A stretch of 64,000 bases of DNA from an uncultured Tateyamaria sp. (GCF_947503385.1 NZ_CANNDO010000005.1:1-64000), one strand, 5' to 3'; shown: positions 1 through 9,079, counted from the stretch's first letter. The notes: generated from the letters alone by a model not told the origin. A program made the numbers and translations.

Positions 1-74
1 GAGCCAAACAGCTCCGGATCGCGGTCGGCCAGCGACCCAGTGAAAAATCCGTCAGTGCGGTGCGGCGCGTTCAT
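1..74 (-). CDS. glyA: Serine hydroxymethyltransferase, N-terminal fragment (runs off left edge)
   Basis: Only the first 24 or so codons lie in the window, read leftward from the ATG at 74. The peptide begins MNAPHRTDGFFTGSLADRDP, which fits the N-terminus of Rhodobacterales serine hydroxymethyltransferase (a GFF...L..RDPE.FG pattern just before the catalytic PLP domain). The enzyme interconverts serine and glycine while charging tetrahydrofolate with a one-carbon unit in the cytoplasm. A GAGGAG ribosome-binding site (complement of 81-86) lies 6-7 bases upstream of the start. The gene is divergent from nadK, and 75-254 is their shared promoter region. The call rests on a short stretch, so it is likely but not certain. 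Confidence 0.65.
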   Translation of the reverse strand, partial: MNAPHRTDGFFTGSLADRDPELFG

Positions 75-254
75 GGAAGTCTCCTCGTGACATGAGTCGG
101 TTCAATTTGCGGTTTCCTATCGGAAACGCGGCCATCTCGCAAAGGATGTAACCCGACCAAACGCCACCCGCCAGCGACAAAGCGCGCGCACACGCTGGTA
201 AGGGACGAAAAGATATGGTTCTTTCGGCGTCAAACGCGCGCTAAAGGAAACCTC

Positions 255-1016
255 ATGCCGCTCAAGATCGCCTTTGCCGCCAGCCGCGCGGATGTGGCGC
301 AGGCCGCGCGGACCGCGCTGGTACACCGCTTTGGCGACGCCGCTCTGGATCAGGCAGATGTGATCGTGGCGCTTGGCGGCGACGGGTTCATGCTGCAAAC
401 CCTGCACGGCACGCAGGATCTTGAGGCTCCGGTCTACGGTATGAACCGTGGCACCATCGGCTTTCTGATGAACGAATATGGCGAGGATGATCTGGTCGAA
501 CGGCTCGAAGCCGCCGAACTGGCCGAGATTAACCCGCTGCGCATGACCGCATGGGATGTCGAGGGCAACAGTCACGCGGCCCTCGCTATTAACGAGGTGT
601 CACTGCTGCGTGCGGGGCCGCAGGCGGCCAAGCTGCGCATCACCGTCGATGACCGGTTGCGGATGGACGAACTTGTGTGCGACGGCGCGCTGGTGTCAAC
701 GCCTGCGGGGTCGACGGCCTACAACTACTCCGCGCACGGGCCGGTCCTGCCCATCGGGTCTGATGTGCTGGCCCTGACAGCGGTCGCTGCGTTCCGGCCC
801 CGTCGCTGGCGCGGCGCATTGCTGCCCAAAACGGCGCGCGTGCGTTTCGATGTGCTTGAGGTCGACAAGCGCCCCGTGATGGCCGAGGCGGATTCGCGCT
901 CCTTTCGCGAGGTCGCGGCCGTTGAAATCGTCTCGGAACCCGCGGTGGTGCACCGCATCCTGTTCGATCCCGGCCATGGCCTCGAAGAGCGGCTGATCTC
1001 GGAACAGTTCACGTGA
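255..1016 (+). CDS. nadK: NAD kinase
   Basis: This cytoplasmic enzyme phosphorylates NAD to NADP. The 253-residue protein carries the diagnostic GGDG motif at residues 41-44 (ALGGDGFML), the NE dinucleotide at 113-114 (INEVSLLR) and the conserved [15 protein letters not shown] loop starting near residue 149, which binds NAD. Its length fits the short proteobacterial ATP-dependent form. AAAGGA about 8 bases before the ATG supports the start. The stop overlaps the GTG start of the next gene (GTGA), so the two are probably translationally coupled. Nothing essential appears to be missing. Confidence 0.95.
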   Translation: MPLKIAFAASRADVAQAARTALVHRFGDAALDQADVIVALGGDGFMLQTLHGTQDLEAPVYGMNRGTIGFLMNEYGEDDLVERLEAAELAEINPLRMTAWDVEGNSHAALAINEVSLLRAGPQAAKLRITVDDRLRMDELVCDGALVSTPAGSTAYNYSAHGPVLPIGSDVLALTAVAAFRPRRWRGALLPKTARVRFDVLEVDKRPVMAEADSRSFREVAAVEIVSEPAVVHRILFDPGHGLEERLISEQFT

Positions 1017-2194
1017 ACTTGCGGGATCCGGTGCCGCGCACGCTGTGCACCGATTGCGGTGTATCGCGCATGGCCGATCCGTCGGCGTGCGGCACGGCGT
1101 GCCAGTTCATCAAACCGGACTATCCCGGCATGGAGCGCACCGTCCACGGACGCACGCGCGGGATGGGGGATGAGCTGTTTTTTGGCCCGGTTGAGGCGAT
1201 GCACTGCGCGCGCCTGAAATCCCCGGCGGACGGCGCGCAATGGACGGGCATCACGACGGCACTGGCGGCGAACCTGTTGGCGCAGGGGACGGTGGACGCG
1301 GTCCTCACCATGGTGCCCGATGCCAAGGACCGCTGGAAACCCCGGCCCGCACTGATCACCGACCCCGCCGATATGGCCCGCGCGCGCGGGATGCGCATGG
1401 GCTACGCCCCCCTTCTGGCCTTGCTCGAAGAGGCTCAGACACAGGGTTACACCCGTCTCGCCGTCATCGGCATTCCCTGCCAGATTTATGCGTTGCGCAA
1501 ACTCGAGGCATCATTGGGTCTGGCGCGGCTCTATGTGATCGGCACGCCCTGTTCGGACAACACCACCACCGAGAATTTCCACCGCTTCCTTGCCTTGCTG
1601 GACGACGACCCGGACAGCATCACCTATCTGGAATTCCGCGCAGATTATCGCGTCGAACTGCGCTACGCAGATGGACGCCAGCGGCTGATCCCCTTCCTCA
1701 ACCTGCCGATTTCGGACCTGCCACCCGATTTCTTTCCACTCACCTGCCGCACCTGCGTCGACTATACCAATGCGCTGGCCGACATCACGGTGGGCTACAT
1801 GGCGGGCGAGGGGGACCAATGGCTTTTGGTGCGCAACGCCCGCGGGGCGGAGATGCTGGCGGGGCTTGGTGACCGAATTGAGTTGAAACCTGTTGGCACG
1901 GGCGGCAAGCGCGGCGCGGCTGTCAAAGGGTTTATCGCCAATACCGAACGTGCCGCCGGTGGCCTGCCATTGCGCCGTATGCCCGACTGGGTGCGCCCGA
2001 TTGTCAGTTGGCTGCAACCCCGCACCGGCCCCCGCGGGCTCGAATTCGCCCGCGCCCGACTGGAGATGAAGGCCGCCGAAACCATCCTGCATCTACGCCA
2101 TGCCATGCCCGCCAAGATGAAAAACATGATCCCTGATCACGTCTGGAAGATCGCGGAACCCTACGGTCTTGCGCCCAAAGACGGCGACAGATGA
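1013..2194 (+). CDS. FrhB-family iron-sulfur flavoprotein (coenzyme F420 hydrogenase/dehydrogenase beta subunit-like)
   Basis: This 393-residue protein has the N-terminal Cys cluster of the FrhB/FdhB family (C12, C15, C26, C30), then [19 protein letters not shown] and [10 protein letters not shown] motifs that supply more cluster-binding cysteines. The family holds FAD and [4Fe-4S] clusters and passes electrons between a deazaflavin or ferredoxin and a substrate. Alphaproteobacteria do not normally make F420, so a ferredoxin-linked reductase is more likely. The divinyl-(proto)chlorophyllide reductase BciB belongs to the same fold, but no pigment genes are nearby, so that role is not claimed. 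The GTG start at 1013 overlaps nadK. A second start further in is possible but would remove the first cysteines. Confidence 0.75.
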   Translation: MNLRDPVPRTLCTDCGVSRMADPSACGTACQFIKPDYPGMERTVHGRTRGMGDELFFGPVEAMHCARLKSPADGAQWTGITTALAANLLAQGTVDAVLTMVPDAKDRWKPRPALITDPADMARARGMRMGYAPLLALLEEAQTQGYTRLAVIGIPCQIYALRKLEASLGLARLYVIGTPCSDNTTTENFHRFLALLDDDPDSITYLEFRADYRVELRYADGRQRLIPFLNLPISDLPPDFFPLTCRTCVDYTNALADITVGYMAGEGDQWLLVRNARGAEMLAGLGDRIELKPVGTGGKRGAAVKGFIANTERAAGGLPLRRMPDWVRPIVSWLQPRTGPRGLEFARARLEMKAAETILHLRHAMPAKMKNMIPDHVWKIAEPYGLAPKDGDR

Positions 2195-2200
2195 CCATAT

Positions 2201-2254
2201 CTTCTTCTCTTTGAAAATACTCCGGGGAGCCCGAAGGGCGGGGGCAGCGCCCCC
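2201..2254 (-). repeat. Intergenic repeat family, copy 1 (hairpin + GGAGTATTTT + purine tail)
   Basis: Read on the minus strand this is a GGGGGC/GCCCCC hairpin followed by CCGGAGTATTTTCAAAGAGAAGAAG. It fills the space between two convergent genes and lies just 3' of the Sco gene, so the hairpin can act as its terminator. Related copies occur at 5101, 15603, 33101, 33309, 41737, 54148 and 56107. Confidence 0.7.
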
Positions 2255-2260
2255 TCGACA

Positions 2261-2824
2261 TCAGCCGTCCTGCGCAGGTTCAAGATAGGTGGCGGCGATG
2301 TGCACGGCCTGATCCACATCCAGAATTGGCGGCAACAGCGTCAGCAAAGCCCCGTCGCCGTCCAGCAGGTGGATAAAGCTGCCGTGGGAATAGACCCAGC
2401 CATATTCCGGGTCCTCAAACAGGGGCTCCACCTCGACGCGGAACGCATCATAGGCGACCTGCAAGTCTTCCTGTGGCCCGGTCAGCCCGATGAACGCGGC
2501 GTGGTGCACCGCCAGCGGCGCGCCCATCGTTTCCACCTGATCCTGATCCGGGGCAACGGTGATCATCACCGGCGTGACGTCCATACCATCTTGGGCCAAC
2601 GCATCCACCATCTGCCCCATCAGCGGCAGCGCCGCCGAGCAGATGTTCAGACAGTTGGCATATCCAAAAAACAGCAGTTGCGCCTTGCCCTCTGGATCAG
2701 CCTCGGTCCGGGCTGCGCCATATTGGTCTGTCAGCGCGTATGACCCGCCAATATCAACGGGAAAGGGGCTTTGCCCCGCCGCCGGCAAGGCGGCGAGGCA
2801 CAGAACAACACTCAATGCGCGCAT
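2261..2824 (-). CDS. SCO1/SenC/PrrC-family copper chaperone, secreted
   Basis: The 187-residue thioredoxin-fold protein has an N-terminal signal peptide (MRALSVVLCLAALPAAG), the CX3C copper motif C58-LNI-C62 and the downstream conserved histidine in YSHGS (H147). Those three are the known Cu ligands of Sco proteins, which deliver copper to the CuA site of cytochrome oxidase or keep its thiols reduced in the periplasm. The spacing LFFGYANCLNICSAALPLM matches the family. It is last of three genes read leftward (3857 to 2261), four bases after its neighbour. The other two encode secreted Cys-containing proteins, suggesting joint work on a periplasmic metal or heme centre. Confidence 0.85.
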   Translation of the reverse strand: MRALSVVLCLAALPAAGQSPFPVDIGGSYALTDQYGAARTEADPEGKAQLLFFGYANCLNICSAALPLMGQMVDALAQDGMDVTPVMITVAPDQDQVETMGAPLAVHHAAFIGLTGPQEDLQVAYDAFRVEVEPLFEDPEYGWVYSHGSFIHLLDGDGALLTLLPPILDVDQAVHIAATYLEPAQDG

Positions 2825-2827
2825 GGC

Positions 2828-3394
2828 TCAGAAATTCTCCGCAATGAACGCTTCATCGATCTCAAGGCCGAGGCCGAGATACCCTTCGGTTGCGATGATC
2901 TCTTTGATCGACGGATCGCGGCGGAACCACGGGCCCTTGCCTTTTGCTTCGGGGTGCTCTTTGGCCCAGACCTTAGTCCACGTGTTCGCCTTGATCTTGT
3001 CGGTCTCACCGGGCGGTACGATGGATTGCACCAGATAGACGTTGCGCGCGCCAAGGTCCGGATCGTCCAGCATCAGCCCATCCACGGTGATCACCTGATT
3101 GCAGTAGGGCTGCAACTCGACCGCAGCGCCGGTAAAGGCGGGCTGGCTGTTTTTCATGGCGAGGATCAGGACGTCGTCCGCCGTGCGCAACAGGCCCATC
3201 TGGCGTTTGCCCGCACCGCAGTCGGCAGGACAGTCGCCGGTGAATTCACATACGAGATCGACGACCTTGGCCTCGAACTTGGCGGGGATTTCGGCATAGA
3301 GGTTCCAGCTGCGCGCCTGGGACCCTTCGGAGAAATCCTGCGCGGCCAGCGGTGTGGCGAGCAGGGCAATTGCGGCTGTCAGATGTTTCAACAT
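2828..3394 (-). CDS. Secreted protein of unknown function with Cys cluster
   Basis: The 188-residue protein starts MLKHLTAAIALLATPLAAQ, a signal peptide with an AxA-type cleavage site, so the mature form is periplasmic. The ATG at 3394 is chosen because GAGGTG precedes it and the signal peptide follows at once; the longer frame upstream overlaps the neighbouring gene. Cysteines at 49, 55 and 59 (CEFTGDCPADCG) plus a later PYCNQ suggest disulfides or a metal site. I do not recognise the family. Its position between a Sco copper chaperone and another secreted Cys protein, with gaps of 4 and 10 bases, argues for one operon and a shared role in periplasmic copper or cytochrome maturation (inference). 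Confidence 0.6.
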   Translation of the reverse strand: MLKHLTAAIALLATPLAAQDFSEGSQARSWNLYAEIPAKFEAKVVDLVCEFTGDCPADCGAGKRQMGLLRTADDVLILAMKNSQPAFTGAAVELQPYCNQVITVDGLMLDDPDLGARNVYLVQSIVPPGETDKIKANTWTKVWAKEHPEAKGKGPWFRRDPSIKEIIATEGYLGLGLEIDEAFIAENF

Positions 3395-3404
3395 GTGCGG
3401 CACC

Positions 3405-3857
3405 TCACTTGTTCGGATCAGGGATCGAGAAGCCGGGCACATTGCCATAGTCCTCGTGGTTCTTGTTGGTGATGTCGAGGTCGGACACGACGTCAGACAC
3501 CACGATGTAGCGCAGACCGTCCCGCTCATAGAGCATTCCGTCCGCCTCGACCGTGTGCGCCGCCATCCTCAGCAACGTGTCACCGCCGGCTGTCTGCGTA
3601 TCGTCACCGACCTTGAGCACCATGTAGACGGTGCCGTCCTCTGCCAGCAGGCCCACCGGGATGCCGCCAGCGCTGCACCAAAGCGCGCACGTATGGTGCG
3701 CAGAGCCCACCACGGCGTCGGGTCCCCCCATCACGCCGGAATAGTAACACCAGGTGTCGATGATCTCGCCCGAGACCTGAATGCGCGTGCCTTCGGCGGC
3801 AAGGCCGGGACTGGACAGGGCGAGCCCGGCAAGGAGTGAAAGGGTGAAGTGTCGCAT
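3405..3857 (-). CDS. Secreted Cys/His protein of unknown function (WCYYSG...HHTCALWC)
   Basis: The 150-residue protein begins MRHFTLSLLAGLALSSPGLAAEG, a clear signal peptide. The ATG at 3857 is preferred over one at 3875 because AAGGA lies about 7 bases upstream. The mature part is beta-rich with a striking motif: C37 in DTWCYYSG, then AHHTCALWC with H54, H55, C57 and C61, then GGIPVGLL. Such a Cys/His set looks like a metal or heme site, but I cannot name the family. It is the first gene of the three-gene secreted operon with the Sco protein, so a role in copper or cytochrome assembly is the best guess. Confidence 0.6.
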   Translation of the reverse strand: MRHFTLSLLAGLALSSPGLAAEGTRIQVSGEIIDTWCYYSGVMGGPDAVVGSAHHTCALWCSAGGIPVGLLAEDGTVYMVLKVGDDTQTAGGDTLLRMAAHTVEADGMLYERDGLRYIVVSDVVSDLDITNKNHEDYGNVPGFSIPDPNK

Positions 3858-4046
3858 CGGCAGGTCCTTGTTCATGCTGTCGTGACGTCACTCTATGCAC
3901 GCGCATCACGTTCGTCCAAATCACATTATTGGGCAGCCCGCTTGCAGCGTTCTTCTGCCGACTTGGCGGGGCGACATGACCGTGGTATTTTACACGTCAA
4001 AACAAGGGCCAACCGCCCGCCCGAGCAGAGGCCACGGCAGCAGCGC

Positions 4047-5060
4047 ATGACGGCACTCAACAAATACGACCGGCTGGAGGCCACGGGTCTGTGGCGTGCC
4101 ACTCCAGATGGACAGCGCCGCGAGGTGGTGGTGTCCATCGGTGACGCGACGCTGGTCATTTCCGATCTCAACGACCGGGCGCTGACCCACTGGTCGCTGG
4201 CTGCGGTGGAACGTGGCCCGATGGTTGGTGGGGGCGCTGTGTTCCATCCGGATGGCGATCCGGACGAAACGCTTGAGTTGAGCCCGGAAAACGCCGAGAT
4301 GATCGACGCGATCGAGACGCTTCGTCTGGCCGTGGCCCGCGCCCGCCCCCGTCCGGGGCGGTTGCGTTGGCTGGGCGCTGCGGTGTCGGTCAGTGCGGTG
4401 GCGGCACTGGCGTTCTTGTGGCTGCCCGGCGCGCTGGTGGATCATGCGGTGCGTGTGGTGCCTCCGGTTAAGGAGGTCGAGATCGGCAACGCGCTGCTGG
4501 CGCGCATCGAACGGGTGTCCGGCCCGCCCTGCGCAACGGCCGAAGCGCGGCCCGCGCTGGCCGCTCTTGCAGGTCGTACCGGCGCCGCGCGCGTTGTGAT
4601 CCTGCCCGGCGGAGTGCGCGAGGCGCTGGCCCTGCCCGGCGGAACAGTTGCCTTGAACCGGGCGCTGGTCGAAGATTTCGAAGCCCCGGAAGTTGCAGCG
4701 GGCTATGTGCTGGCCGAACTTGAGCGTGCCGGTGGCGCACCCCCGCTTCGCGCGGTGCTGGAACATGCGGGGACACCGGCCACGGCGACACTTTTGACCA
4801 CGGGAACGCTGCCGCCATCGTCGCTCGACGCTTTTGCCGAGGATCAATTGGCCAACCCGGCGCCGCCGCCTGCGCCTTCGGACCTGATTGCGGCCTTTGC
4901 TGCCGCATCGATCCATTCGACGGCCTATGCGCGTGCCCGCGATATCTCAGGAGAAGAAACGCTGGCCCTGATCGAGGCGAACCCAATGGCCGGGGCAGAG
5001 GCAGTGCCGATCATGCCGGACCGGGACTGGTTGCAACTGCAGGCGATCTGCGACGGTTGA
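4047..5060 (+). CDS. Membrane protein resembling M48 metallopeptidase but lacking HExxH
   Basis: The 337-residue protein starts MTALNKYDRLEATG. The ATG at 4047 follows GAGG and is the first start after which the frame looks protein-like. Residues 1-95 form a small beta domain, then one membrane segment at about 112-135 (LGAAVSVSAVAALAFLWLPGALV). The C-terminal half reads VVILPGG...ALALPGGTVALNRALVE...VAAGYVLAELERA. This follows the M48/HtpX-like pattern NAFALPGG...GLLE...LAAVLAHELGH, but where the zinc motif HELxH is expected (about residues 221-228) it has AELERA. On that reading it is a pseudoprotease. The alignment is by eye, so the family is tentative. It is divergent from the Sco operon. 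Confidence 0.5.
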   Translation: MTALNKYDRLEATGLWRATPDGQRREVVVSIGDATLVISDLNDRALTHWSLAAVERGPMVGGGAVFHPDGDPDETLELSPENAEMIDAIETLRLAVARARPRPGRLRWLGAAVSVSAVAALAFLWLPGALVDHAVRVVPPVKEVEIGNALLARIERVSGPPCATAEARPALAALAGRTGAARVVILPGGVREALALPGGTVALNRALVEDFEAPEVAAGYVLAELERAGGAPPLRAVLEHAGTPATATLLTTGTLPPSSLDAFAEDQLANPAPPPAPSDLIAAFAAASIHSTAYARARDISGEETLALIEANPMAGAEAVPIMPDRDWLQLQAICDG

Positions 5061-5100
5061 TCTGTTGCTGGCGGGTGTTTGCCGCTTTGGCCGGGTGTGG

Positions 5101-5158
5101 GAGGGGGGCCAGCCCCCCGGCTTCGCCTCCCCCCGGAGTATTTTCTAAAGAGAAGAAA
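5101..5158 (+). repeat. Intergenic repeat family, copy 2
   Basis: A GGGGGGC/GCCCCCC hairpin (5103-5118) is followed by CCCCCCGGAGTATTTTCTAAAGAGAAGAA. It sits 40 bases after a plus-strand gene, in the orientation hairpin first, tail second, as expected of a 3' terminator element. A second palindrome (CCCGGCTTCGCCTCCCCC) lies between the two parts. Confidence 0.7.
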
Positions 5159-5436
5159 TAGGACGTGTTTGCACGCGTGCTGAAGCGGAGGGTTTGATGC
5201 CAGGCGTGGCCGCGATGCGCGTTTCTGTCGGGGGTGGGATGACCGGCGACTGTGCGTCCTGGCCTTCCAGTCTCACGGTGATGATCCGGTGAAACCTGTG
5301 GCGGTCGGGGCATTGCACCTTGTCCAGATTTTGCGCGTCAGTGCTGGCGCTCTTGGCGCCGGGCGGTGGGTTCCGCAGTGCTGACATGCGGATTTTGTGC
5401 TAATGTGCAGGCCAAAGCATAGCAGGGGGACGGACC
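5159..5436. other. Gene-free stretch before methyltransferase
   Basis: Together with the repeat just before it, this makes a 376-base gap. I see no conserved reading frame on either strand; the short frames present look like out-of-frame noise. The last 15-20 bases contain AGGGGGA, which serves as ribosome-binding site for the gene starting at 5437. The promoter for that gene presumably lies here, but no convincing -35/-10 pair stands out. Confidence 0.4.
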
Positions 5437-6210
5437 GTGACGCGTGATCATGTTTTGATCAATCGCTCGGTTTGGGAGGCTGACGCGGTCAACTGGGAAG
5501 ATGTTGGTGCGCGGCTCTGGGCGCTTGAGACGCCTGAATGGGGGAACTGGGGGCATCCGGATCACGGGTTGCAGTTGTTGCCGCGCGATATGGTGGGGCA
5601 GGATGCGATAGAGCTTGGATGTGGCACCGGATACGTGTCCGGTTGGATGGCACGTCGCGGGGCGCGTGTGACGGCAATTGACCTATCGCCACAGCAATTG
5701 GCGACAGCCCGGCGGTTGGCCAAAGTACACAACGCCGACATTGCCTTTGTCGAAGGCAATGCGGAACAAACGGGCCTGCCCGCCGCGTCCTTTGACTTTG
5801 CCATATCCGAATATGGTGCATCGATCTGGTGTCGGCCCGAGGTATGGCTGCGCGAAGCATGGCGATTGCTGCGGCCGGGCGGACGGCTTGTGTTTCTGGG
5901 CAACCATCCCTTGTCACTGGTTTGCTCGCCCCCTGACGGATCGCCCTGTGACCGCACATTGCACCGTCCTTACCGCAATATGTGGGGCGCTGACTGGACC
6001 GACGTCACATTCGAGCCAAGCGGCGTATGCTTTAACCTGACCCTATCCGGATGGATGTCCCTGTTCGACCAAATCGGGTTTGCCGTCCGAAGATACGACG
6101 AGGTTTACGCCCCCGACGGGGCAGAGGGTGTGCGCGGTGCGGTGCCTGCGACATGGGCCAAGGAGTACCCTGTCGAACAGGTTTGGCATCTGGAAAAACA
6201 GACCGCGTGA
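5437..6210 (+). CDS. Class I SAM-dependent methyltransferase
   Basis: The 257-residue cytoplasmic protein has the Rossmann methyltransferase motif I (AIELGCGTGYVSGWMA, GCGTG at 61-65). It also has the acidic loop at the end of strand beta2 (VTAIDLSPQQLATARRLA), motif II (GNAEQTGLPAASFDFAISEYG) and a post-motif LLRPGGRLVFLGN. It belongs to the UbiE/Methyltransf_11 group, which use S-adenosylmethionine on small molecules; the substrate cannot be told. GTG is the start, with AGGGGGA 8 bases upstream. It stands alone and converges on prpE. Confidence 0.8.
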   Translation: MTRDHVLINRSVWEADAVNWEDVGARLWALETPEWGNWGHPDHGLQLLPRDMVGQDAIELGCGTGYVSGWMARRGARVTAIDLSPQQLATARRLAKVHNADIAFVEGNAEQTGLPAASFDFAISEYGASIWCRPEVWLREAWRLLRPGGRLVFLGNHPLSLVCSPPDGSPCDRTLHRPYRNMWGADWTDVTFEPSGVCFNLTLSGWMSLFDQIGFAVRRYDEVYAPDGAEGVRGAVPATWAKEYPVEQVWHLEKQTA

Positions 6211-6287
6211 GATCGGCGGAGCCGCGCGTCCCACGGTCGGGATTCATGTCGTTGGGTACCCCCGCTGGCAGCCTGCCTAACCGCCTG

Positions 6288-8180
6288 TCAGCCTTTTGCG
6301 TAGCCAATGGTTTGGAGGGCCTCCTTGATCTCGTCGAGGATGGCGGGGTCGTCGATGGTGGCGGGCATTTTGAAATCCTGATTGTCTGCGATCTTGACCA
6401 CTGTGGCGCGCAGGATCTTGCCCGAGCGGGTCTTGGGCAACCTGTCGACCACGATGGCCTGTTTGAATGCGGCCACGGGGCCGATCTGGTCGCGGACGCG
6501 TTTGACACACTCGCCGACGATCTCGTCATGCGGGCGGTTAACGCCGGTGGTCAGGCACAGAAGGCCCACAGGCGATTGCCCCTTGAGCTGGTCACTGACG
6601 CCCACCACGGCGCATTCCGCCACATCCGGGTGCCCGGCGAGGACCTCTTCCATGGCGCCTGTGGACAGTCGGTGGCCCGCCACATTGATCACATCATCGG
6701 TGCGCGCCATGATATAGAGGTAGCCGTCTTCGTCCATCATGCCCGCATCGCCGGTTTCGTAGTAGCCGGGGAATGTGGTGAGATAGCTTTTGGCAAACCG
6801 ATCTTCGGCGTTCCACAGCGTCGGCAGAGTGCCGGGGGGCAGGGGCAGCTTGATCGCGATCCCGCCCAGTTCGCCTGCCGCCACGGGGTGCCCCGCCTCG
6901 TCAAGGATTTTCACGTCATAGCCAGGCATGGGCACAGTGGGTGAGCCAATTTTCACCGGCAGCGCTTCGAGACCTGCGGGGTTGCCCGCGATGGTGTAGC
7001 CGGTTTCGGTCTGCCACCAGTGGTCATAGACCGGCACGCCAAGGATATCCTGCGCCCATTCGATTGTGTCGGGATCGGCCCGTTCACCAGCGAGGTAAAG
7101 GGCGCGCAGTCCGGAGAGGTCGTATTTCTGCCGCTCAAGCCCCTTGGGGTCTTCGCGTTTGACCGCGCGGATGGCGGTGGGGGCGGTGAAAAAGCTTTTG
7201 ACGTTATGATCGGCAATCACGCGCCAGAAGGTGCCAGCGTCGGGGGTGCCGACGGGCTTGCCTTCGAACACAACGGTTGTGTTGCCATGGATCAGCGGCG
7301 CGTAGCAGATATAGCTGTGACCCACGACCCAGCCCACGTCCGATGCGGCCCAGAACACCTCACCCGGTTCCACCTGATAGATGTTCTTCATCGTCCAGTT
7401 CAGCGCCACGAGATGGCCCGCGGTGGGGCGCACGACGCCTTTGGGCGCGCCCGTGGTGCCGGAGGTGTAGAGAATATAGGCAGGGTGATCGCCGTTGACC
7501 GGGACGCATGGCGCAGGATCAATGCCCTGCTGACAGGCGTACCAATCGATATCGCGCCCCTCGATCAGCTCTGCGGGTTCCTGTTCGCGCTGCAGGATGA
7601 TGCAGACGTCTGGCTTGGCAGTGGAAAGGTTGATCGCCTCATCCAGCAGCGGCTTGTATTTGACCACGCGGCCCGGTTCCAGCCCGCAGGAGGCGGCGAT
7701 GATGGCCTTGGGCGCGCAATCGTCGATGCGCACAGCCAGTTCGTTGGCGGCGAATCCGCCGAACACGACCGAATGGATAGCGCCGATACGCGCACAGGCC
7801 AGCATCGCCTCCAATGCTTCGGGCACCATCGGCATGTAGATGATAACGCGGTCGCCCATGGTGACGCCCTGCGCTGTCAGTGCCCCGGCCAATGTGGCGA
7901 CGCGGGTCTGCAATTCGGCATATGTGATGCGGCTGACGGAGCCGGTGATCGGGCTGTCGTAGATGATGGCCAACTGATCACCGCGGCCTGCTTCGACATG
8001 GCGGTCGACGGCGTTGTAGCACGTGTTCACCTTGGCATCGGCGAACCAGTCATAGAGATTTTCGCCGCGCTGGGTCAGAGCCTTGGACGGTGGGGTATCC
8101 CAGTCTATCGCTTGGGCGGCGGTCATCCACCAACCTTCCGGGTCTGTTTTCCAGTTGTCGTATTCGGCGCGGTATCCCAT
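6288..8180 (-). CDS. prpE: Propionyl-CoA synthetase
   Basis: This 630-residue AMP-forming ligase converts propionate, ATP and CoA to propionyl-CoA. It starts MGYRAEYDNWKTDPEGWW; GAGGAGGAA sits 4-5 bases before this ATG, so the eight extra upstream codons are not used. The A3 core motif YTSGTTGAPKGVV, the ARTDDVINVAGHRLSTG hinge and the C-terminal PKTRSGKILRATV with the adenylating lysine are all intact. The WWMTAAQAIDWDTPPSKAL N-terminus is typical of PrpE rather than acetyl-CoA synthetase. Roseobacters make propionate and acrylate-derived propionyl units from DMSP, so a role there or in general propionate use is plausible. It is monocistronic. Confidence 0.92.
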   Translation of the reverse strand: MGYRAEYDNWKTDPEGWWMTAAQAIDWDTPPSKALTQRGENLYDWFADAKVNTCYNAVDRHVEAGRGDQLAIIYDSPITGSVSRITYAELQTRVATLAGALTAQGVTMGDRVIIYMPMVPEALEAMLACARIGAIHSVVFGGFAANELAVRIDDCAPKAIIAASCGLEPGRVVKYKPLLDEAINLSTAKPDVCIILQREQEPAELIEGRDIDWYACQQGIDPAPCVPVNGDHPAYILYTSGTTGAPKGVVRPTAGHLVALNWTMKNIYQVEPGEVFWAASDVGWVVGHSYICYAPLIHGNTTVVFEGKPVGTPDAGTFWRVIADHNVKSFFTAPTAIRAVKREDPKGLERQKYDLSGLRALYLAGERADPDTIEWAQDILGVPVYDHWWQTETGYTIAGNPAGLEALPVKIGSPTVPMPGYDVKILDEAGHPVAAGELGGIAIKLPLPPGTLPTLWNAEDRFAKSYLTTFPGYYETGDAGMMDEDGYLYIMARTDDVINVAGHRLSTGAMEEVLAGHPDVAECAVVGVSDQLKGQSPVGLLCLTTGVNRPHDEIVGECVKRVRDQIGPVAAFKQAIVVDRLPKTRSGKILRATVVKIADNQDFKMPATIDDPAILDEIKEALQTIGYAKG

Positions 8181-8296
8181 GGTATTCCTCCTCGTCCCTC
8201 GCACACAGCCCTATGCGCAGCAAAAGGGATGTGACAAGTCTGTTAGCGGCAGACCTGCGCAACCGCGCCGATTTTACGCAGTTTGAGGAGGTTGGG

Positions 8297-8677
8297 ATGA
8301 GAACGAAACTGACATGGACTGTGATTGCTGCGCTGGTGATGGTCGCTGCATGTGATGCGCCTGCGCCGGAGGTTGACGGCTTGCGTGGTCCGGCGCTGGA
8401 GGCGCGGTTGACGAACCAAAGGATCACGTTGAGCGCCCCGAATACGTCGCGCAAGGTGACCATAGATCTGCGCGCAGGCGGCGTCGGCACAGCGACATTG
8501 GCGCAGCGCCAAAGCATTTTTTGGACTGTGGAGGAGGATCGGCTGTGCGTCGGTCGCACGCAGAGCAATCTGGACTGCGCGCGCACAGCCATTGCGGGAA
8601 ACCGGATCACCGTGCGTTTTGCGCGTGGGAACGCTGGAGGGTCGGAAGAATTGTCCGGAACGCTGTCGCCCCTGTAA
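8297..8677 (+). CDS. Small lipoprotein of unknown function
   Basis: The 126-residue protein begins MRTKLTWTVIAALVMVAACDAP, a lipoprotein signal with lipobox VAAC and lipidated C19. A strong GAGGAGG lies 6 bases before the ATG at 8297. The mature part is small and beta-rich with two further cysteines (DRLCVGRTQSNLDCART). I do not recognise the domain. It is divergent from prpE and converges on another short lipoprotein gene that shares a similar layout (lipobox, basic beta strands, C...C pair), so the two may be distant relatives. Confidence 0.7.
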   Translation: MRTKLTWTVIAALVMVAACDAPAPEVDGLRGPALEARLTNQRITLSAPNTSRKVTIDLRAGGVGTATLAQRQSIFWTVEEDRLCVGRTQSNLDCARTAIAGNRITVRFARGNAGGSEELSGTLSPL

Positions 8678-8689
8678 CGGCTGCGTCTG

Positions 8690-8947
8690 TTACCGCCCGC
8701 GCGGCCGGGTGAAGATGTCGGACAGCGCAACTTCGCAGTCGCGGATGTCGCCGGGGATGCAACTGACCCGTTCGGCACCGACATAGATGGTCATGCGTTG
8801 GTAGGTCCGGCCGTCATCTGTCTGGAAGGTGCGGGTGACGGTGCGATATGTGTCGCCGCGCAAGGTGATGCTGCCCGGCTCCTCATTCGTGGTGGTGGCG
8901 CAGGCGGTCACAGAGACGAGGGCGGCGATACACAGCAGTCGGATCAT
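8690..8947 (-). CDS. Small lipoprotein of unknown function
   Basis: The 85-residue protein begins MIRLLCIAALVSVTACATTT with lipobox VTAC and lipidated C16. The mature 70 residues contain YQRMTIYVGAERVSCIPGDIRDCEVAL, with two cysteines likely to pair. The gene ends 12 bases from the convergent lipoprotein gene. GGAGG lies upstream of the ATG (complement near 8952). No family is recognised; export to the periplasm or outer membrane is the only supported statement. Confidence 0.65.
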   Translation of the reverse strand: MIRLLCIAALVSVTACATTTNEEPGSITLRGDTYRTVTRTFQTDDGRTYQRMTIYVGAERVSCIPGDIRDCEVALSDIFTRPRGR

Positions 8948-9079
8948 GGGGGCCTCCGGGCCAAGCTACGGTTGCCATTATAAATAGGGCGGATCGCGCC
9001 GCGTGACAGGGCCATCACGACCGTTTTCCAAGATGGGAAACGGGCTGGTAAACCTGCCGGTATCGGCGGCGCGCGGCAA

